Assembly: GCA_008973525.1 (NCBI GenBank)
Contig: WACJ01000524.1
Span: 1-64,000 of the forward strand
Source of the DNA: Stenopsyche tienmushanensis
Lineage: Eukaryota > Arthropoda > Insecta > Trichoptera > Stenopsychidae
DNA: 64,000 nt
Direction: 5' to 3'
Shown here piece after piece: positions 1 to 11,000 of the stretch (positions are counted from its first letter, which is position 1; each line of letters starts with the position of its first letter). The position numbers and the translations under genes are program-made. The notes under the pieces were generated by a model that did not search any database, had not been told where the DNA came from, and saw only the letters and a program-made list of their open reading frames with translations.

Positions 1-638
1 TCAAGTGCGCCGCGAAAAAAATGATAAAAACGAAAAATTCTGCAAAACAGTGAAAACCGAAAAAGTCGTTGGCGAAATTATGAAAGTCAACGAAAGAGTT
101 AATGTAATTTTGAATTAGCCAAATCGTCTTTGAAATCCAGCACCATCACGTTCTCGCCTACGTTACAATGGATAAATTTATTACCAAACGAAATCGTGAA
201 TCAGACCAAAATATTAATAACACAGGGAGTACAAGTGAAAGAAGTAGTGACGATATTACTAGACATCATACGTCTCATACAAAAGAAAATGTATCCAGTA
301 AAATCAGAAAAAATAATCGACAATATTCTGAAGAATATTTATGTTTCGGTTTTACGTTTTTTTACGCATTATGTATTTAACTCAAAGTATGAGTATATTT
401 GAAACTTCGGTATTTCGGATTGATATTGCGCTATTCGAAAGACTTACCTAAAACAAAGAATTTAAACATCCATTAGACCAAATATTTTGTGTGTATATTT
501 TAGATGACAAATTAAATGATAGCTCAAATTTATCTTGTAAATCTTATTATCCTTACCTGAGAGCTCTTACTGCATGAATTTTGAAGTCCTGGACACCTTT
601 GGAATTTGGCTCACCAGCAGTTTTTTTGAACCACACTG
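1..638 (+). mobile_element. hAT-family DNA transposon remnant, cut by the window edge
   Basis: A short frame at 168-380 looks like the start of a hAT transposase of the ZBED5/FAM200-like group. About 250 bases later, 605-638 resembles a hAT 3' terminus: the stretch ends TTTTTTTGAACCACACTG, in the style of ends that read GAACCACTG. No BED-finger tail, catalytic domain or C-terminal dimerisation domain can be read between them. The copy would therefore be internally deleted, with its 5' end lying before base 1. The family call rests on the N-terminal motif plus the terminus. The exact end, the 8-bp target duplication and the link between the two pieces are inferred. Confidence 0.5.
168..380 (+). 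pseudogene. hAT transposase N-terminal fragment (ZBED5-like)
   Basis: The frame encodes about 70 residues opening MDKFITKRNRESDQ and continuing with a Ser/Thr/Asn-rich linker, then a basic stretch and RQYSEEYLCFGFTFF. Proteins of the ZBED5/FAM200/SCAND3-like hAT group begin with a similar MDKF(L/I)-K-R leader. Their linker leads into a Y-x-x-x-YL-x-x-GFT motif just before the BED-type zinc finger. Here the frame stops right after that motif, where the cysteines and histidines of the finger should follow. The remainder of a protein that is usually 550-700 residues is missing. It is a non-functional remnant. An overlapping frame from 130 is a chance frame. Confidence 0.5.
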
Positions 639-930
639 TACAATTTTTCACAACGTCCATCTAAACTTAGACTATTGATTGATCAAGGCTGGTCGATTTC
701 GTAATCAAACAATTGCGGATTGCTTTTATATTAAACACGATTTCATACCTGAAATTAAATATTTGACACATTTTAGTCCAATTATTTAGCTGATGATATA
801 TTTTTAAAATGATATATGATGTGTTTTCTTTAATCTAAGGAAAAATTGATACTTAATGAAGCTTTTAGCCATGAAATGCTAAATGAATCACTTCCGAATA
901 TTGTATTTTACATATACATTTGAATGTTAG
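639..930. other. A+T-rich spacer, nothing recognised
   Basis: No coding frame, terminal repeat or RNA gene was seen. The right end may hold further weak pairing with 1906-1990, which would lengthen the foldback that follows, but similarity there is too low to claim. Confidence 0.4.
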
Positions 931-1905
931 TCGTGACTTTAAAAAAATGATACAAAAATCGGACCTAAATCCTACATCTTAAAATAGACATCTTGATTTT
1001 CCAATCCACTATGAGTATTATTTCCGATCTGTGTTCTTGAAATCTCAATGCAATTGTTCAACATTAAACATTTCGATAATAAGCCTAATAATCGTATTAC
1101 AATATACTTAAAAACTATGACTACTTGCCTCAATATTTTAGCTGCATGACGATCAGAATACAGTCTGGAACACGGATCACATTCCGGAACAGCACAACAC
1201 TCTGTGTTTTAAAAAATATCACTTAACATACGCACATGCACATCCTAACCTGTGAAAATAAAATATAGCTCTGCACCGAATATTGTTGCATAACATAAAC
1301 TCGACGCCTAAACTGGACGGACAAATTGAAACGCATTTATGACAAATTATTAATATTTATAAGAAAAACAATTTTTTAAAAATCATGGGATTAAATAAGC
1401 TGCTGCGATATATTCCCAAAAATATTATTTTTCAAAAAAAATCACCATCCTTTTCGTTGCATAAATATATTATTTTTTAATGAATTTCAAATTTGATAAA
1501 AATATTTTTGGGAATATATCAAATAAGCTCATCTCAGAGGGAATCTCATGCATTCTTTCAATAGTTTTTCATAATAATTTACATTTAGTATTAATACATT
1601 TATATTCGTACGCTCAGTTGAGCCGTCGAATTCTAGGCGACAATCAGTGCGTGTCCGGTTCTTAGGTCATACGGTTTGGCTTAATCGTCAGAGGGATATA
1701 TCTTAATAAATAAAGTGCAGTGTTGTTCCAGAATGCGTCCCGTACTCCAGGATTTATCCTGAACGTCATGCAGCGTCGATACTCAGGCAAGTGTTCTTAG
1801 TTTTTTAAGTGTTTTGTACTGCGACTTATAGTAAATTGGAGGTCCTTGATGTCTATTTTAAGATGTAAGATTTAAAGCCGATAAATTATGTTTTTTTTAA
1901 AGCCA
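931..1905. repeat. Long imperfect palindrome (foldback), about 970 bp, centre near 1464
   Basis: The left arm (about 931-1426) pairs with the reverse complement of the right arm (about 1501-1905). Three blocks anchor it. Bases 973-992 and 1848-1867 are a perfect 20-bp inverted match (TACATCTTAAAATAGACATC). The stretch 1093-1200 matches the reverse complement of about 1727-1830 at roughly three bases in four, sharing ACTTGCCT and GCTGCATGACG. Bases 1407-1426 and 1501-1520 are another perfect 20-bp inverted match around a 74-base loop. The left arm carries about 85 extra bases, probably an insertion near 1010-1090. Arms are diverged, so this is old and not an assembly fold. It could be a MITE or Foldback-type element, or an ancient inverted duplication. 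No transposase and no clean target duplication were seen. Confidence 0.7.
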
Positions 1906-1959
1906 CGATAAACTTTTGATTTTATTGTCACAATAGACTCTTATATAGAGTGCGGAATA

Positions 1960-2716
1960 AGATGTCGATGGTTGAATACAGTAGGATGGTTTCAATGGGT
2001 ATCTGATGACCTGTGCGCCTGGTCGTGGCGGAATCTTCAAATCGTCATGCAGTCTGACCGCTGAGGAAAGATTCATAATCATCATCATCATCATCAGTCT
2101 GTGTTCGTCCACCGTTGAACGCATGAGTCTTCATCCCTCTCGATCCTCCGCTTTCCGCATCCAGCTTCATCCTGCTATTTAATCAGTCTTACAGGGGTCT
2201 CCACTCCAACACTTTTCTTCCCCATAGATCATCGTTTCTTCGACAGATTTGTCTCCCCCATTGCCACTTAAGTGTGTCAATTCTTTTAGCAGCGTCTACT
2301 ACTCGAGTTCTTCTTCGGATATCCTCGTTTCTGATTCTATATTATAAAGACACTCCGAGCATAGATCTCTCTATGGCACGCTGGAAAAACTTTATTCTGT
2401 GTAAAATGCCTGATATTAGATTCCACGTCTTCGTGGGTTAACACTGGGATGATGCATTGGTTAAATGCTGCCATCCCAGTGGTATTCGTCTGTCAATTTC
2501 TGTTGAGAAATTCTGTCGTCCTAGTTGTATTACTTGTCCCAGATAAGTGTATTCATTTCCAACCTCAATTTGTGTTCCCCAATGAATATCGCCCCGAAGG
2601 TCTGAGATTTGTGACTATTTATCATGGCTTCGATTTTATCCATGTTCATTTTCAGACAAATTTTACTTGACACTTCGTTTAGGCCTTGGAGCATGTCTTG
2701 AAGCTTTTCAGACGAC
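1960..2716 (-). pseudogene. RTE-type LINE, 3' part of the reverse-transcriptase ORF, decayed
   Basis: Read on the minus strand, three pieces are recognisable in order. About 2710-2640 gives SEKLQDMLQGLNEVSSK followed by LKMNMDK, the segment after the polymerase YADD box. About 2600-2540 gives TYLGQVIQLGRQNF-like sequence and an I-D-R-R-I tail. Bases 2384-2351 give QRAIERSMLGV. About 2277-2205 gives KWQWGRQICRRNDDLWGRK then VLEWRP. These are hallmark blocks of the RT 3' region in insect RTE-like elements. Stops and frameshifts separate them. Upstream palm and endonuclease domains are absent: the fragment is 5'-truncated at about 2716, where repeat R begins. The frame runs into a run of Asp codons at the GAT tract. 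Not functional. Confidence 0.8.
2078..2096. repeat. (ATC)n microsatellite, GAT-type tail of the LINE
   Basis: Six ATC units. Read on the minus strand they are GAT repeats directly after the LINE's RT C-terminal sequence. Short GAT-type tails are usual at the 3' ends of insect RTE elements, so the LINE probably ends here and the similar-looking frame beyond is chance. Confidence 0.75.
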
Positions 2717-2957
2717 GCATGACCTCAGAGTTTCATTTAGAACGCTCACTCAGTGAACTACCTGGATGAATGTGTTGAAGAGCGCTTTCACGACCGTCTT
2801 GATAAGGAGTGTAGGAGATAGTAAAAAGCTACTCTAGACGACCTTGTTGATTTTACTGAAAAGAGCTCTCTAGAGTACAAAGAGGTCAGTCCCCTTTTCT
2901 TCGCGGGAGCGCTTTAGGGCTAGGTTGAAGTCCTACGCGACGCTAAAATCTCGGATA
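2717..2957. repeat. Dispersed repeat R, copy A
   Basis: The block aligns with 57412-57688 in the same orientation. The first 100 bases align without gaps at roughly 70 percent. After about 33 bases missing from this copy relative to copy B, similarity resumes at CTACTCTAGACGACCTT and continues to the shared ATCTCGGAT at the right end. On the plus strand both copies read ERF(H/R)(D/N)RLDKEC, then TLDDL-x-D-x-TEK and LEYKE. On the minus strand the first part of both also shows conserved residues (PY-x-D, ES, ERSK), so the true coding strand, if any, is unclear. I do not recognise the family. In both copies a minus-strand RTE tail lies on the left. Confidence 0.75.
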
Positions 2958-3546
2958 TGTTACTTTATAAAATCATAAATATCAATATCTCCAACAAATC
3001 ATTAAAAAAAAAAAATACAATTTCCTAATATTTTATCAAGTCCATTACATTAGCATGTGCAGTGGACTGTTTGTGGCTGCACTGTGATGACGATAACGTT
3101 GATATTACATCATTACATCAAATTTTATTAAGTTCTTATAGCTAGTTACTCAAGTTTTATTTTGATATTACATTTATAAAAATATATTTGCTTAGTTTTT
3201 AAACACTGAAGTCTGTAGTCCACTCAAGATTGGCGTAGATATAGTACGTATAATACTTAGCTACTCTTACTTAAGGGATGTTTTATGCTTTATGGATTAT
3301 AAATAAAATAATAGAAAGCTTTGTTTATAGTCTTTATATATATTTGACTTTTAGGTAGATTCAAAACCTTCATTGTATTTAATTATCGACGCAAACAATA
3401 TAGACTGTAATGTGTTAAAATGATTTTATGGATTTATTTTTCTTCTTGAGTCATTAAATAGCACTAAAAATTAAGAGAATTTAAACAAAAAAAATGATCA
3501 ACAAAATATTGTCTTCAGAAGCAATAAGGTTTTTTTTATAATTTGT
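2958..3546. other. A+T-rich spacer with a 12-base A run
   Basis: No gene recognised. There are 12 A residues at 3004-3015, about 45 bases beyond repeat R and not flush with it, so they are not convincing as a retroposon tail. Confidence 0.4.
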
Positions 3547-3608
3547 ATACTTTGCCATCAGAGAAGATTCATTTTCGATACTTTGCCATTCGAGAAGAAA
3601 CATTTTGT
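3547..3608. repeat. Tandem duplication, two 31-bp units
   Basis: The unit begins ATACTTTGCCAT and ends CATTTT(C/G). The two units differ at only a few positions. It lies just inside a hAT-like terminus and may be a subterminal repeat of that element, or simple slippage. Confidence 0.7.
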
Positions 3609-3735
3609 TGTTTTTGGGATTTAATTTTTCAAGCAAACAAACATTTCTTGGTCAAAATAGATTTTCTTATAATGTTTTCTGTAAATAATTTCACGAAAAT
3701 ATCTTGTTTAAGTATAGGTAAATGTTTCTTATATT

Positions 3736-3803
3736 TTCACGGATCCCCGTTAATGGCCTCCCTGACCCCAATGGTTTCACGGACCCCAGTTTAAGAACAA
3801 CTG
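3736..3803 (+). mobile_element. hAT-type 3' terminus (solo end or MITE)
   Basis: The stretch carries ACGGATCCCCGTTAATGG, then TTTCACGGACCCCAGTTTAA, and ends AAGAACAACTG. Many animal hAT elements end with CGCGGACCCC followed by CAGTTTGAGAACCACTG, and this stretch follows that layout closely. The outer boundary would be at 3803. No matching left end or transposase was found within 3 kb to the left, so it may be a solo end or a strongly eroded MITE. It is distinct in sequence from the candidate hAT end at 638. Confidence 0.55.
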
Positions 3804-6169
3804 ACCTAACCTATTATCGACACTTGATATTTATTTATTTTGGGGTTGATTTAATCGTAGCTGAAAATGTGCTTTGGGCCATATCTTTAAACTTTTGGTT
3901 GCATGATGACAATATGAGCGTTAGCATTGGTAGTATAGCAACACATTGATCTTCTTTTAGAATCAGTAGGTGAATATAGAAGATGACAACATTTTGACTC
4001 CAGCCAGGGTCAAAACGATATAAAAAAAATTGACAAAAAATCAACACGACGTTCGATAATGAGCTCATCTACCATAAAAGAGAATGGTGACAATGTCATG
4101 TGTTACTATGCGGTGGTATATTTACGATTGTTCACATCTTTAGTTCTACAACATAAAGTTTTCTCGGCTGAAGGATAAAGTCATAGGTAAAACGCTTGGT
4201 CCTAAAACTATTTTCAAGCGTTTAAAGAAAATTAATGACCATATGAAATCCGGCGCGTGTTTGCTTTGCTTAGTTTTCTTTGAAATATTCAGCTCGATTT
4301 CCATTGGAAATGCCGATTCTGCCGCCAGGTGGACGCGCTCGGCTTCCAACTGAGCTCAAAATAAAATGTTTGGGACATAAATTAGGTTCAGTTTACAACT
4401 AGAGAGACTGGCTTTGGTCGGATGTCAGCTGGCGTCGAATTATGTATGTAGGTGACAACACCGACGCCTGGCCCACACAAGAAGGCGTCCTGTCGACGCG
4501 GACGCACACCAATTTTCATCATCAAAAGAAACCATAACACTAACAAGCTATCTCAAGTAAATATTTCATTTATTATAAATTCCTAAATTATCGACCATAA
4601 TCTATTAATGGTCAATGCCATTAGTCTTTCTGATGTTGGAATGTAGAAACTTTTTGAAATAGCGCAGGATACAACAATGCAATGTCATCAACAATGAGCT
4701 CTATTATTCTTACTCGGCCTTCATATAACACGACAATATATTTCCACGAAAACATCGTGTAATATGAATCCTTATTATACAAGATATTTTGGCAATGATG
4801 CAATCTATCTACGAACTTTTATACTATGCAGTATGAATTAATACTTGAAATTTTCAAACTATCCTATATTAATAAATTAAACGTGAAATTATCGTTGTTT
4901 GAAATATGACGATTGATCAACACTTAGTTGGTATTCATTATTTTTTAGTGATTTTTTGCGTAATTATGTTTCAATTAATTGTCTTTGCAATCTTGTATCC
5001 AGATAATGAACGTAGTACTAACTTATATCCATATTTTCTTTTAGACCTATAAATACCATGGAGGTGTGTGCGTTTTAGCATTTCAACTTTATGCACAAAA
5101 ACACGTTAAACTTTAATTTTACTCAAATGCATTTATTTAAAATGTTGTATATAGAAGTCACAAATACTATATTTAAATAAAATATCATTAAAACAATAAT
5201 CATTGACTAGTTTTAATAGTTCGCTTATAGTTTGTACACACAATTTCTATACAAATATTTTTTTTGCATCATGTGTATCAAATGTCAGCCTTTTTACTTA
5301 GTGGCCCTTGTTTATTAACAATTATTCTAAATGGTTTTTTACCATCTATCAACTTTCGCATATATATTCATAATTCCTCAAGACTTTCTGAAGTTTTGCC
5401 ACAAAAGTCGGTGGGTACAATCGATCTAAAATAAACAAGCAAAAATGATAATTTACAGTTAGTGTTTTGAATCATACAATATTGTTGTTGTAAATGTATC
5501 TTTTATTATTGAAAATAAATATTTACTGACGGCAAAGTATTAGTTTTTATAACAAAGACTGTACTGTTACTAAAAATATTATTTTATGGAAAATTTGTAT
5601 TGTTTTAATTTGATAAAAATGTATATTCGGTTCATCTAAGCACATTTCTATTTTTTTTAATAGTATGCAAGCCACATTTAGATTTTCATTAATTTTACCG
5701 TCATAAAGTTTTGAAACAAACTATTCAAAGTTATATTCCAATTTTGATTTTAATGCATTTACGTGTCAACTATTTTTTAAACAATTTTCTCAGCTTGCTT
5801 CATATTGCTTCAAATTGTAATATTTTTGCCTTTTTATTAAAGTTCATATGCTTCAACTATCGAATTTATACTTGCGAGCCAAACATATAACATACTAATT
5901 AAAATACAATATATCAATCTACTTTATTCTAAATTTCTTTCTTTAAAACAATATTTCTTTATCAGATGAACTGATATATATCAATAAGAAGAATAATTCT
6001 TTTGAACTATTTTTTTGCCATTATTTTAGAAACTTAGTATTCGAGCTGAAAATAACAAAGTATAACAAAAATAACAACCAGTATTATAAAAGGTAAAAAA
6101 ACAAAGCAATACCGTCAAATATATTAGACATGTCTTACATTCTAATCACATTTATCTCGCGTATAACAA
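3804..6169. other. Non-coding spacer; G+C-richer patch at 4140-4520
   Basis: No gene recognised. Bases 4140-4520 are more balanced in composition and contain CpGs (around GTCGACGCGGACG at 4492), while 4560-6160 is very A+T-rich with many homopolymer runs. Short frames at 4146-4349, 3835-4068 and 4621-4803 show no family motif. Confidence 0.4.
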
Positions 6170-6600
6170 GGGGTCAATTGACTCCAACATAATTTTTCTC
6201 CCTTTCAACGTAATTAATGGATCACATATGCAAACATGTGGGGTCACGTCAACTCACCAGGAATACAAATGTATTATTAAACGGGAGGGACGTGTGGCAA
6301 CCGGGAATATAAACAGTCCATTTGTCTCCGGGCGTCGCGGCGCCCGTCGTCGGTCCTGCTAAACGGTCGCTGACTAATCGCCTGTCAAATGGGCCCATTC
6401 ATGTCGCAGCACCCCACAACCTATGCTCGTACAACATTTATGCAGATGACGAGTGACATCTTTTATTGCTACTACGCGAACATCGCGTTAACACTCTGTC
6501 ATTCAGTGATTTCATCATTACACACGCCAACATATGCAAGAATCCAACGAATCGTTTTTTTTCCTTCGCATAATTCTCGACTACACAATCACCGATGTTC
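6170..6600. promoter_or_regulatory. Candidate conserved non-coding block, CpG-rich
   Basis: This block stands out from A+T-rich flanks. A CpG-dense core lies at about 6327-6370, including GGGCGTCGCGGCGCCCG, which can fold on itself. It is followed by CTGTCAAATGGGCCC. No coding frame with a recognised motif covers it. A regulatory role is only inferred from composition contrast and complexity. A small unrecognised exon is the alternative. Confidence 0.25.
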
Positions 6601-8439
6601 TTAAAAAGCTCGTTTCAAATGCGTATAAGACATTTATTTAACAGTAAATTGGATCATGATTGTGTGCCGTATGTGTATCACATCATCGTTTACGCAAGAC
6701 TTAATCTCACACTGCGATTTCCTTGTATTTACAATAGATTCAATGTGAAATCAGCATACAACACTCGATGCATTTGCATAATTTAAAGAATCATGCAATG
6801 CATTCCAAAACATTCAGAATAACAAAATTATCTAATAAAAGCGACTACATTTTAAGCGTTGATCACTAGTCATAAATTATATAGATTCGCTTTCAAATGT
6901 ACACTCTGGCATAAAAATCACTAAAACATTAAATTAGGAAGCTCATATATATTAAAACTATTGATCAATCATCTTAAAACAGTTCTGAAAAATTAAATTC
7001 TGAGACAAAAATTAAATAATGTTGAATATAGTCGCTTATGAGTGGCATACATGCAAATAATTATAAAATTGTCATTTATTCATAATTGGTTTTTACTTTT
7101 AAATTATTTTTTATAATAGTTATTTTAAATTTAATAATAGATGAAAATGGATAATCATCACACAAAGTTTACTATCCTCAGGAAAATTCTATGAAGATTG
7201 CCTACTTCCAATCATGGCTTGGTACGATAAAAAGAAAAATTGTATTTGAAAGATAGTTTTAGTGCGGAGAAAAAAATCTAAATAATAAAAAAAAACATTA
7301 CCGAAGAAATTATGATCAGGAGAAAATGTTCATAAAAATCCTTTTATGTATGAATATCTAAAAAATAGTTATTTTTTAAGTTTTGATCTTAACGGGAGAA
7401 AGCGATTTAGGAGGCAGATTTCTTAGTGTTTTTCGTATTTTTTAACAGAAAATGAGAAATTTAAGGTAGTAATAAATGGTATAAACTACCTAGTGGTTAG
7501 TGAGCTATTTCCAGTATCATATAGCAACCTTTCTTCTTTATCAAGCAAACGTTTCCAGTATTTCCAAGTATTTCCTTTTCCATAACAAAAAATCGGGGAT
7601 AATTCAGTATAAGACAATCGACTTAATTTTAATTTATACATAGAAATCACATAACTGAGGTTTACATTGAACCATTGTAGACTATTCATAAGATTCCAAG
7701 AAAATATTTGCCGTGATTACTGTATTTTTAGCGGGAAAGAAATCGGCATTTTTATGACCTATATGATAAATACATGACATCCCTAATAGTAATTGCCAAA
7801 ATTTTATACGGTACATCATACTTGGTTGATACAAATTAATTTCATACTGAGATGTTATTATAAACTTTATTGCTCTTTTCCCAATTTAAGAAAAAAGTTA
7901 TATATTTAAATTAAATATCCTTTTATACTATGTTGTCTTCAAAATACTTGCGCAAAAGATTATGCTGTTATTTGAGAATGTAAATTTATAGCCATAAGCA
8001 AAATAAATATTACTTGTATAAACATTTTGATACTAATTATCTCGCACATTAAATTCAATAGTTAGAGAAAATGTAACGTGAAACATTCTTAAGACCTATT
8101 TGTAGAATTTATCAAAGTAAACTTTTCTTCGATTCGAGAATAAAAATGTATTTAATATCCAATGTCTTCATTCAAATTCAATTTCAATTAATATTCAATC
8201 ATTCTACCCTTTGGATCTGGATTTCAATTAGTATTTATAAACATCCTGCCGTTAATTACTTTTTTGTAAACAAAACGAGGATAGAATGCATCATCAGAGT
8301 CAATAAAATTTGGTAGTGATCAAATTCTTCCAAGCTATCAGTTTCGGCGATCAACCTATATAAATTTATCATGATAACAAACAAAAAGAGGAAAATATAA
8401 ATTTAAGTTTTGTTGTCATTTAAAGACAGTGTTATGGAC
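6601..8439. other. A+T-rich spacer, nothing recognised
   Basis: Homopolymer-rich sequence with only short chance frames (for example 6595-6786 and 7486-7689 minus). No transposon motif or RNA gene seen. Confidence 0.4.
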
Positions 8440-8960
8440 ATTTGATATAAAGCAGATCGCAGCCGAATAATGAATGCCCTTATCATGACGTGAATTAAGA
8501 TTTAACGCTCTTTGGCAGATGCTCAAATTCCATTTCCAATGATTTTACGGCTATCGTTTGGCACACGAGGTCGGTAAACACTATTGAGGCAGTCGTATTT
8601 CAATCTCAAACGAAAACCAAAAAAATAAAGGGGAGATCATATTATTAGCGTTGTACTGTGGAGTTCGTAATTAAGCGTCGTAAACTCAATTACGACTTTC
8701 CGAATTGTTTTCGTTCGGTTCTCATACTAAAAAAGGCACTAATATGAAAACGAGAAAAATATGGAACCAGTTAATTATTATCATAAATAACATGGCTTCA
8801 TTGTTTTGTCACCAAAATTTAATTACCACGGTAGGAATAATGCGTAGCGTAAAAAACAGCGCCCCGGGCATTTCTTATGATACTAATAAAATAGGTTTAT
8901 GGTCATCGGACCACAACTCTCATAGATGAACCCGGGCCTCACATGTCAGTCAAATCTACA
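8440..8960. promoter_or_regulatory. Candidate conserved non-coding block
   Basis: Balanced composition with CpGs: GCAGATCGCAGCCGAATAAT near 8452, a segment around TTTACGGCTATCGTTTGGC near 8542, and a GC-rich GCGCCCCGGGC near 8859. The plus frame at 8705-8929 has no family resemblance. Role inferred only. Confidence 0.22.
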
Positions 8961-9961
8961 CCGTGATTAATAACTTACTGTCTTGTAGATACGCACTAAA
9001 AAATCCAATGCGTTATTTCAATACCTGAGGAGACTTTCAATTACATTCGACTAATATGTACGCCTTTCTATAATCATAATATAATTAAATTATAATGCAA
9101 GCGTCGAATTGAAATATAATTATAGCAATCGATTAAAAAAAACGTTGAGACTTGGTGAGTGTCCTTATCAATTTAAGATATGCCGAGAACCCAAAAAAAA
9201 AAATGTTTGACAACCTTTTTAATATGTCTGACTGATTGATGTATTTTTTTGAAACCAGAATGTAATTGATCGGCGTGGATAATTCATTTTTTGTTAACCA
9301 CCGTTTAATTATACATTTTTAAGTACCTACTAATCGACTTTTTTAGTCAGAAATCATTGGGGTCAATCCTTCAAGCTAGCAGAAGTTGAATCTTCTCGAA
9401 ATTTCACTTAATGCGTAATGATTATGATTATAAAATGACAATCAATATCACACAAAACATCTTTTTTAAAATATCATTTAAGTGGTAAAAAATATTCTAG
9501 TCGTCTTCGATGATCATTATTTACACATTTTAATCAGAATTTTCAAACTCAATTCAAGAAAACCGAAAAAAGTATATGATATTAAAAATGGATTATTTTA
9601 TACATTCTCAGAAGCTAATTGTTATTATCATCCTTTTTGTTAAAAAATATACATTCAAATTTATATTATGCTATAATCGTTATTATATGTAAACAATTTC
9701 CATTGGAGATTGTTATGCGGTGATGCAAATATTATTTGAATGTGCTTTTTTCACGAAGAAATATCAATAAGTGGTGCATTTAACACATCACCTAATTAAT
9801 TTGTAGAATTATATCCTACGAACTTATTGAGTTATGTTGTTATAGTTTTAAAATGATATCATAATTTTTATTGCAAATCAGTCAGTCATAAGTAGCCTAG
9901 CCTCTTTTATTATTTACTTTTACGAAATCAAGAATTGAGATAATCGACCAAGAATATTAAT
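8961..9961. other. A+T-rich spacer, nothing recognised
   Basis: No coding or repeat signal recognised. It ends at the TA that borders the Tigger remnant. Confidence 0.4.
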
Positions 9962-11000
9962 ACATTAGACTCCTGATTATCCGGGCTAACGCTGGGGAGG
10001 AAGAACACGAATAACTAGAAAACACAGATAATCCAAATCATCAAATTTCTACTTGGTTTCGAACATAATATCATATTTACTATAGCTTTTGAGAATTTTT
10101 AAACAAATTTCTAATATCACTTCCAACTCTTCTTAATGCTATTTATTCAGCGTAATCTAACAATGCTTCAACATAATTATTTTAACGCCGTTTTATGAAC
10201 AATGTAATTACTGGTATCTTCTTCTCTTATAATATATTTCTCATTTTCTTCTGCATCATCCATGCATATAAAACCTGGATTATTTAAATCATGATCGAGT
10301 CATTCTTCAATGTTTTCCCTATCCACATTTTCAAAACATTTTAATTTTTCTAATAATCCACATATTTCAGATATATCATTTGCTTCATTCTCTTCAGATT
10401 GCATTAAATGTTTCCATGTCAGGAAGAATATATCTCCACTGATCAAATTTTCATCTTCAAATTCAAATTGTAGTGAGGGTCGTCGGATAGCCTTGGCAGC
10501 GAGAAGACGTGCTTCCCGTGGTTGGATCGCATGGTATCTCTCATGATTAATAAAGAAGTTATCTAAGACAAGAGTCTTTATTTAGACACGGGGACTCGCG
10601 AATGCCCCTGCTCAACGTTATCCAACGCTGCATTGATGTTATAACCCCTTGGTCAAAAATGTCACATTTGATGTCACAGATTAAAGGTAAAAACAAAGAT
10701 GTCATCATAAGTCCATCGCTTGTTTTCAATATACTTTCGTTCAACTGCTTTCTGACTACTTTCGTTCTTTCGTCAACTGCTTTCTGAGGCAATCCCTTAT
10801 TTAAAAAAAAACCTTGCACCTTTGGAACCCATTTCTTTTTGAACCAATCTTCAAAAATTTTCCTATCATTCCATGTCCCTTTCTGGTTATAATAATTGAC
10901 AGGAAGATTTTTCATTTCAATTCCCTTAAAATTTCGAGGTTTCTTTGCTTTCCAAATTATCAAACGTTTCATTTTATTCAATTAAGACACGAAAACAGGA
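9962..11000 (-). mobile_element. Tigger/pogo (jerky-like) transposon, 5'-truncated
   Basis: The left edge reads ACTCCTGATTATCCGGGCT, the conserved terminal sequence of Tigger-type elements (ACTCTCGATTATCCGGG), and a second GATAATCC block follows at about 10027. Inside, the minus strand encodes the DDE domain and C-terminal region of the transposase, so 9962 is the 3' end of the element. No partner terminal repeat was seen to the right. The N-terminal HTH/CENP-B half and the 5' terminal repeat are missing. The break is near 11000. It is a different, independently decayed copy from the one at 34.7 kb. Confidence 0.8.
9985..10981 (-). pseudogene. Tigger transposase (DDE_1 superfamily), C-terminal half
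   Basis: Minus-strand reading from 10981 gives IWKAKKPRNFKGIEMKNLPV, YYNQKGTWNDRKIFEDWFKK and a late DQGVITSMQRW. This is the usual DDE_1 order: GKAKKPRCFKG, then the W-x-D...DWF helix, then PMDQGVI carrying the third acidic residue. The block that should hold LLLDNAPSH is replaced by VDERTKVVRKQLNE, so the second Asp is gone. An imperfect tandem duplication at 10733-10787 sits exactly there. Beyond 10558 another frame continues with LQFEFEDENLISGDI and an acidic helical tail ending EEWLDHDLNNPGF, typical of the jerky-like C-terminus. The first Asp lies in the missing 5' half. Inactive. Confidence 0.8.

Noticed and set aside
1480..1665. 61-codon frame as a small gene
   Set aside because: It falls entirely inside the right arm and loop of the foldback, and its sequence is explained by the inverted repeat.
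931..1905. Foldback as a microRNA precursor
   Set aside because: The arms are hundreds of bases long and diverged, and no known arthropod microRNA seed was recognised. An siRNA-producing hairpin remains possible but unsupported.
1897..2124. 75-codon minus-strand frame with a Met run as a gene
   Set aside because: The Met run is the GAT/ATC microsatellite in another frame, and the rest lies beyond the LINE tail with no motif.
2449..2670. 73-codon plus-strand frame
   Set aside because: It is the antisense shadow of the RTE reverse-transcriptase fragment read on the minus strand.
3004..3015. A poly-A tail of a processed pseudogene or LINE
   Set aside because: The A run is isolated, about 45 bases beyond repeat R, with no retroposed coding sequence before it.
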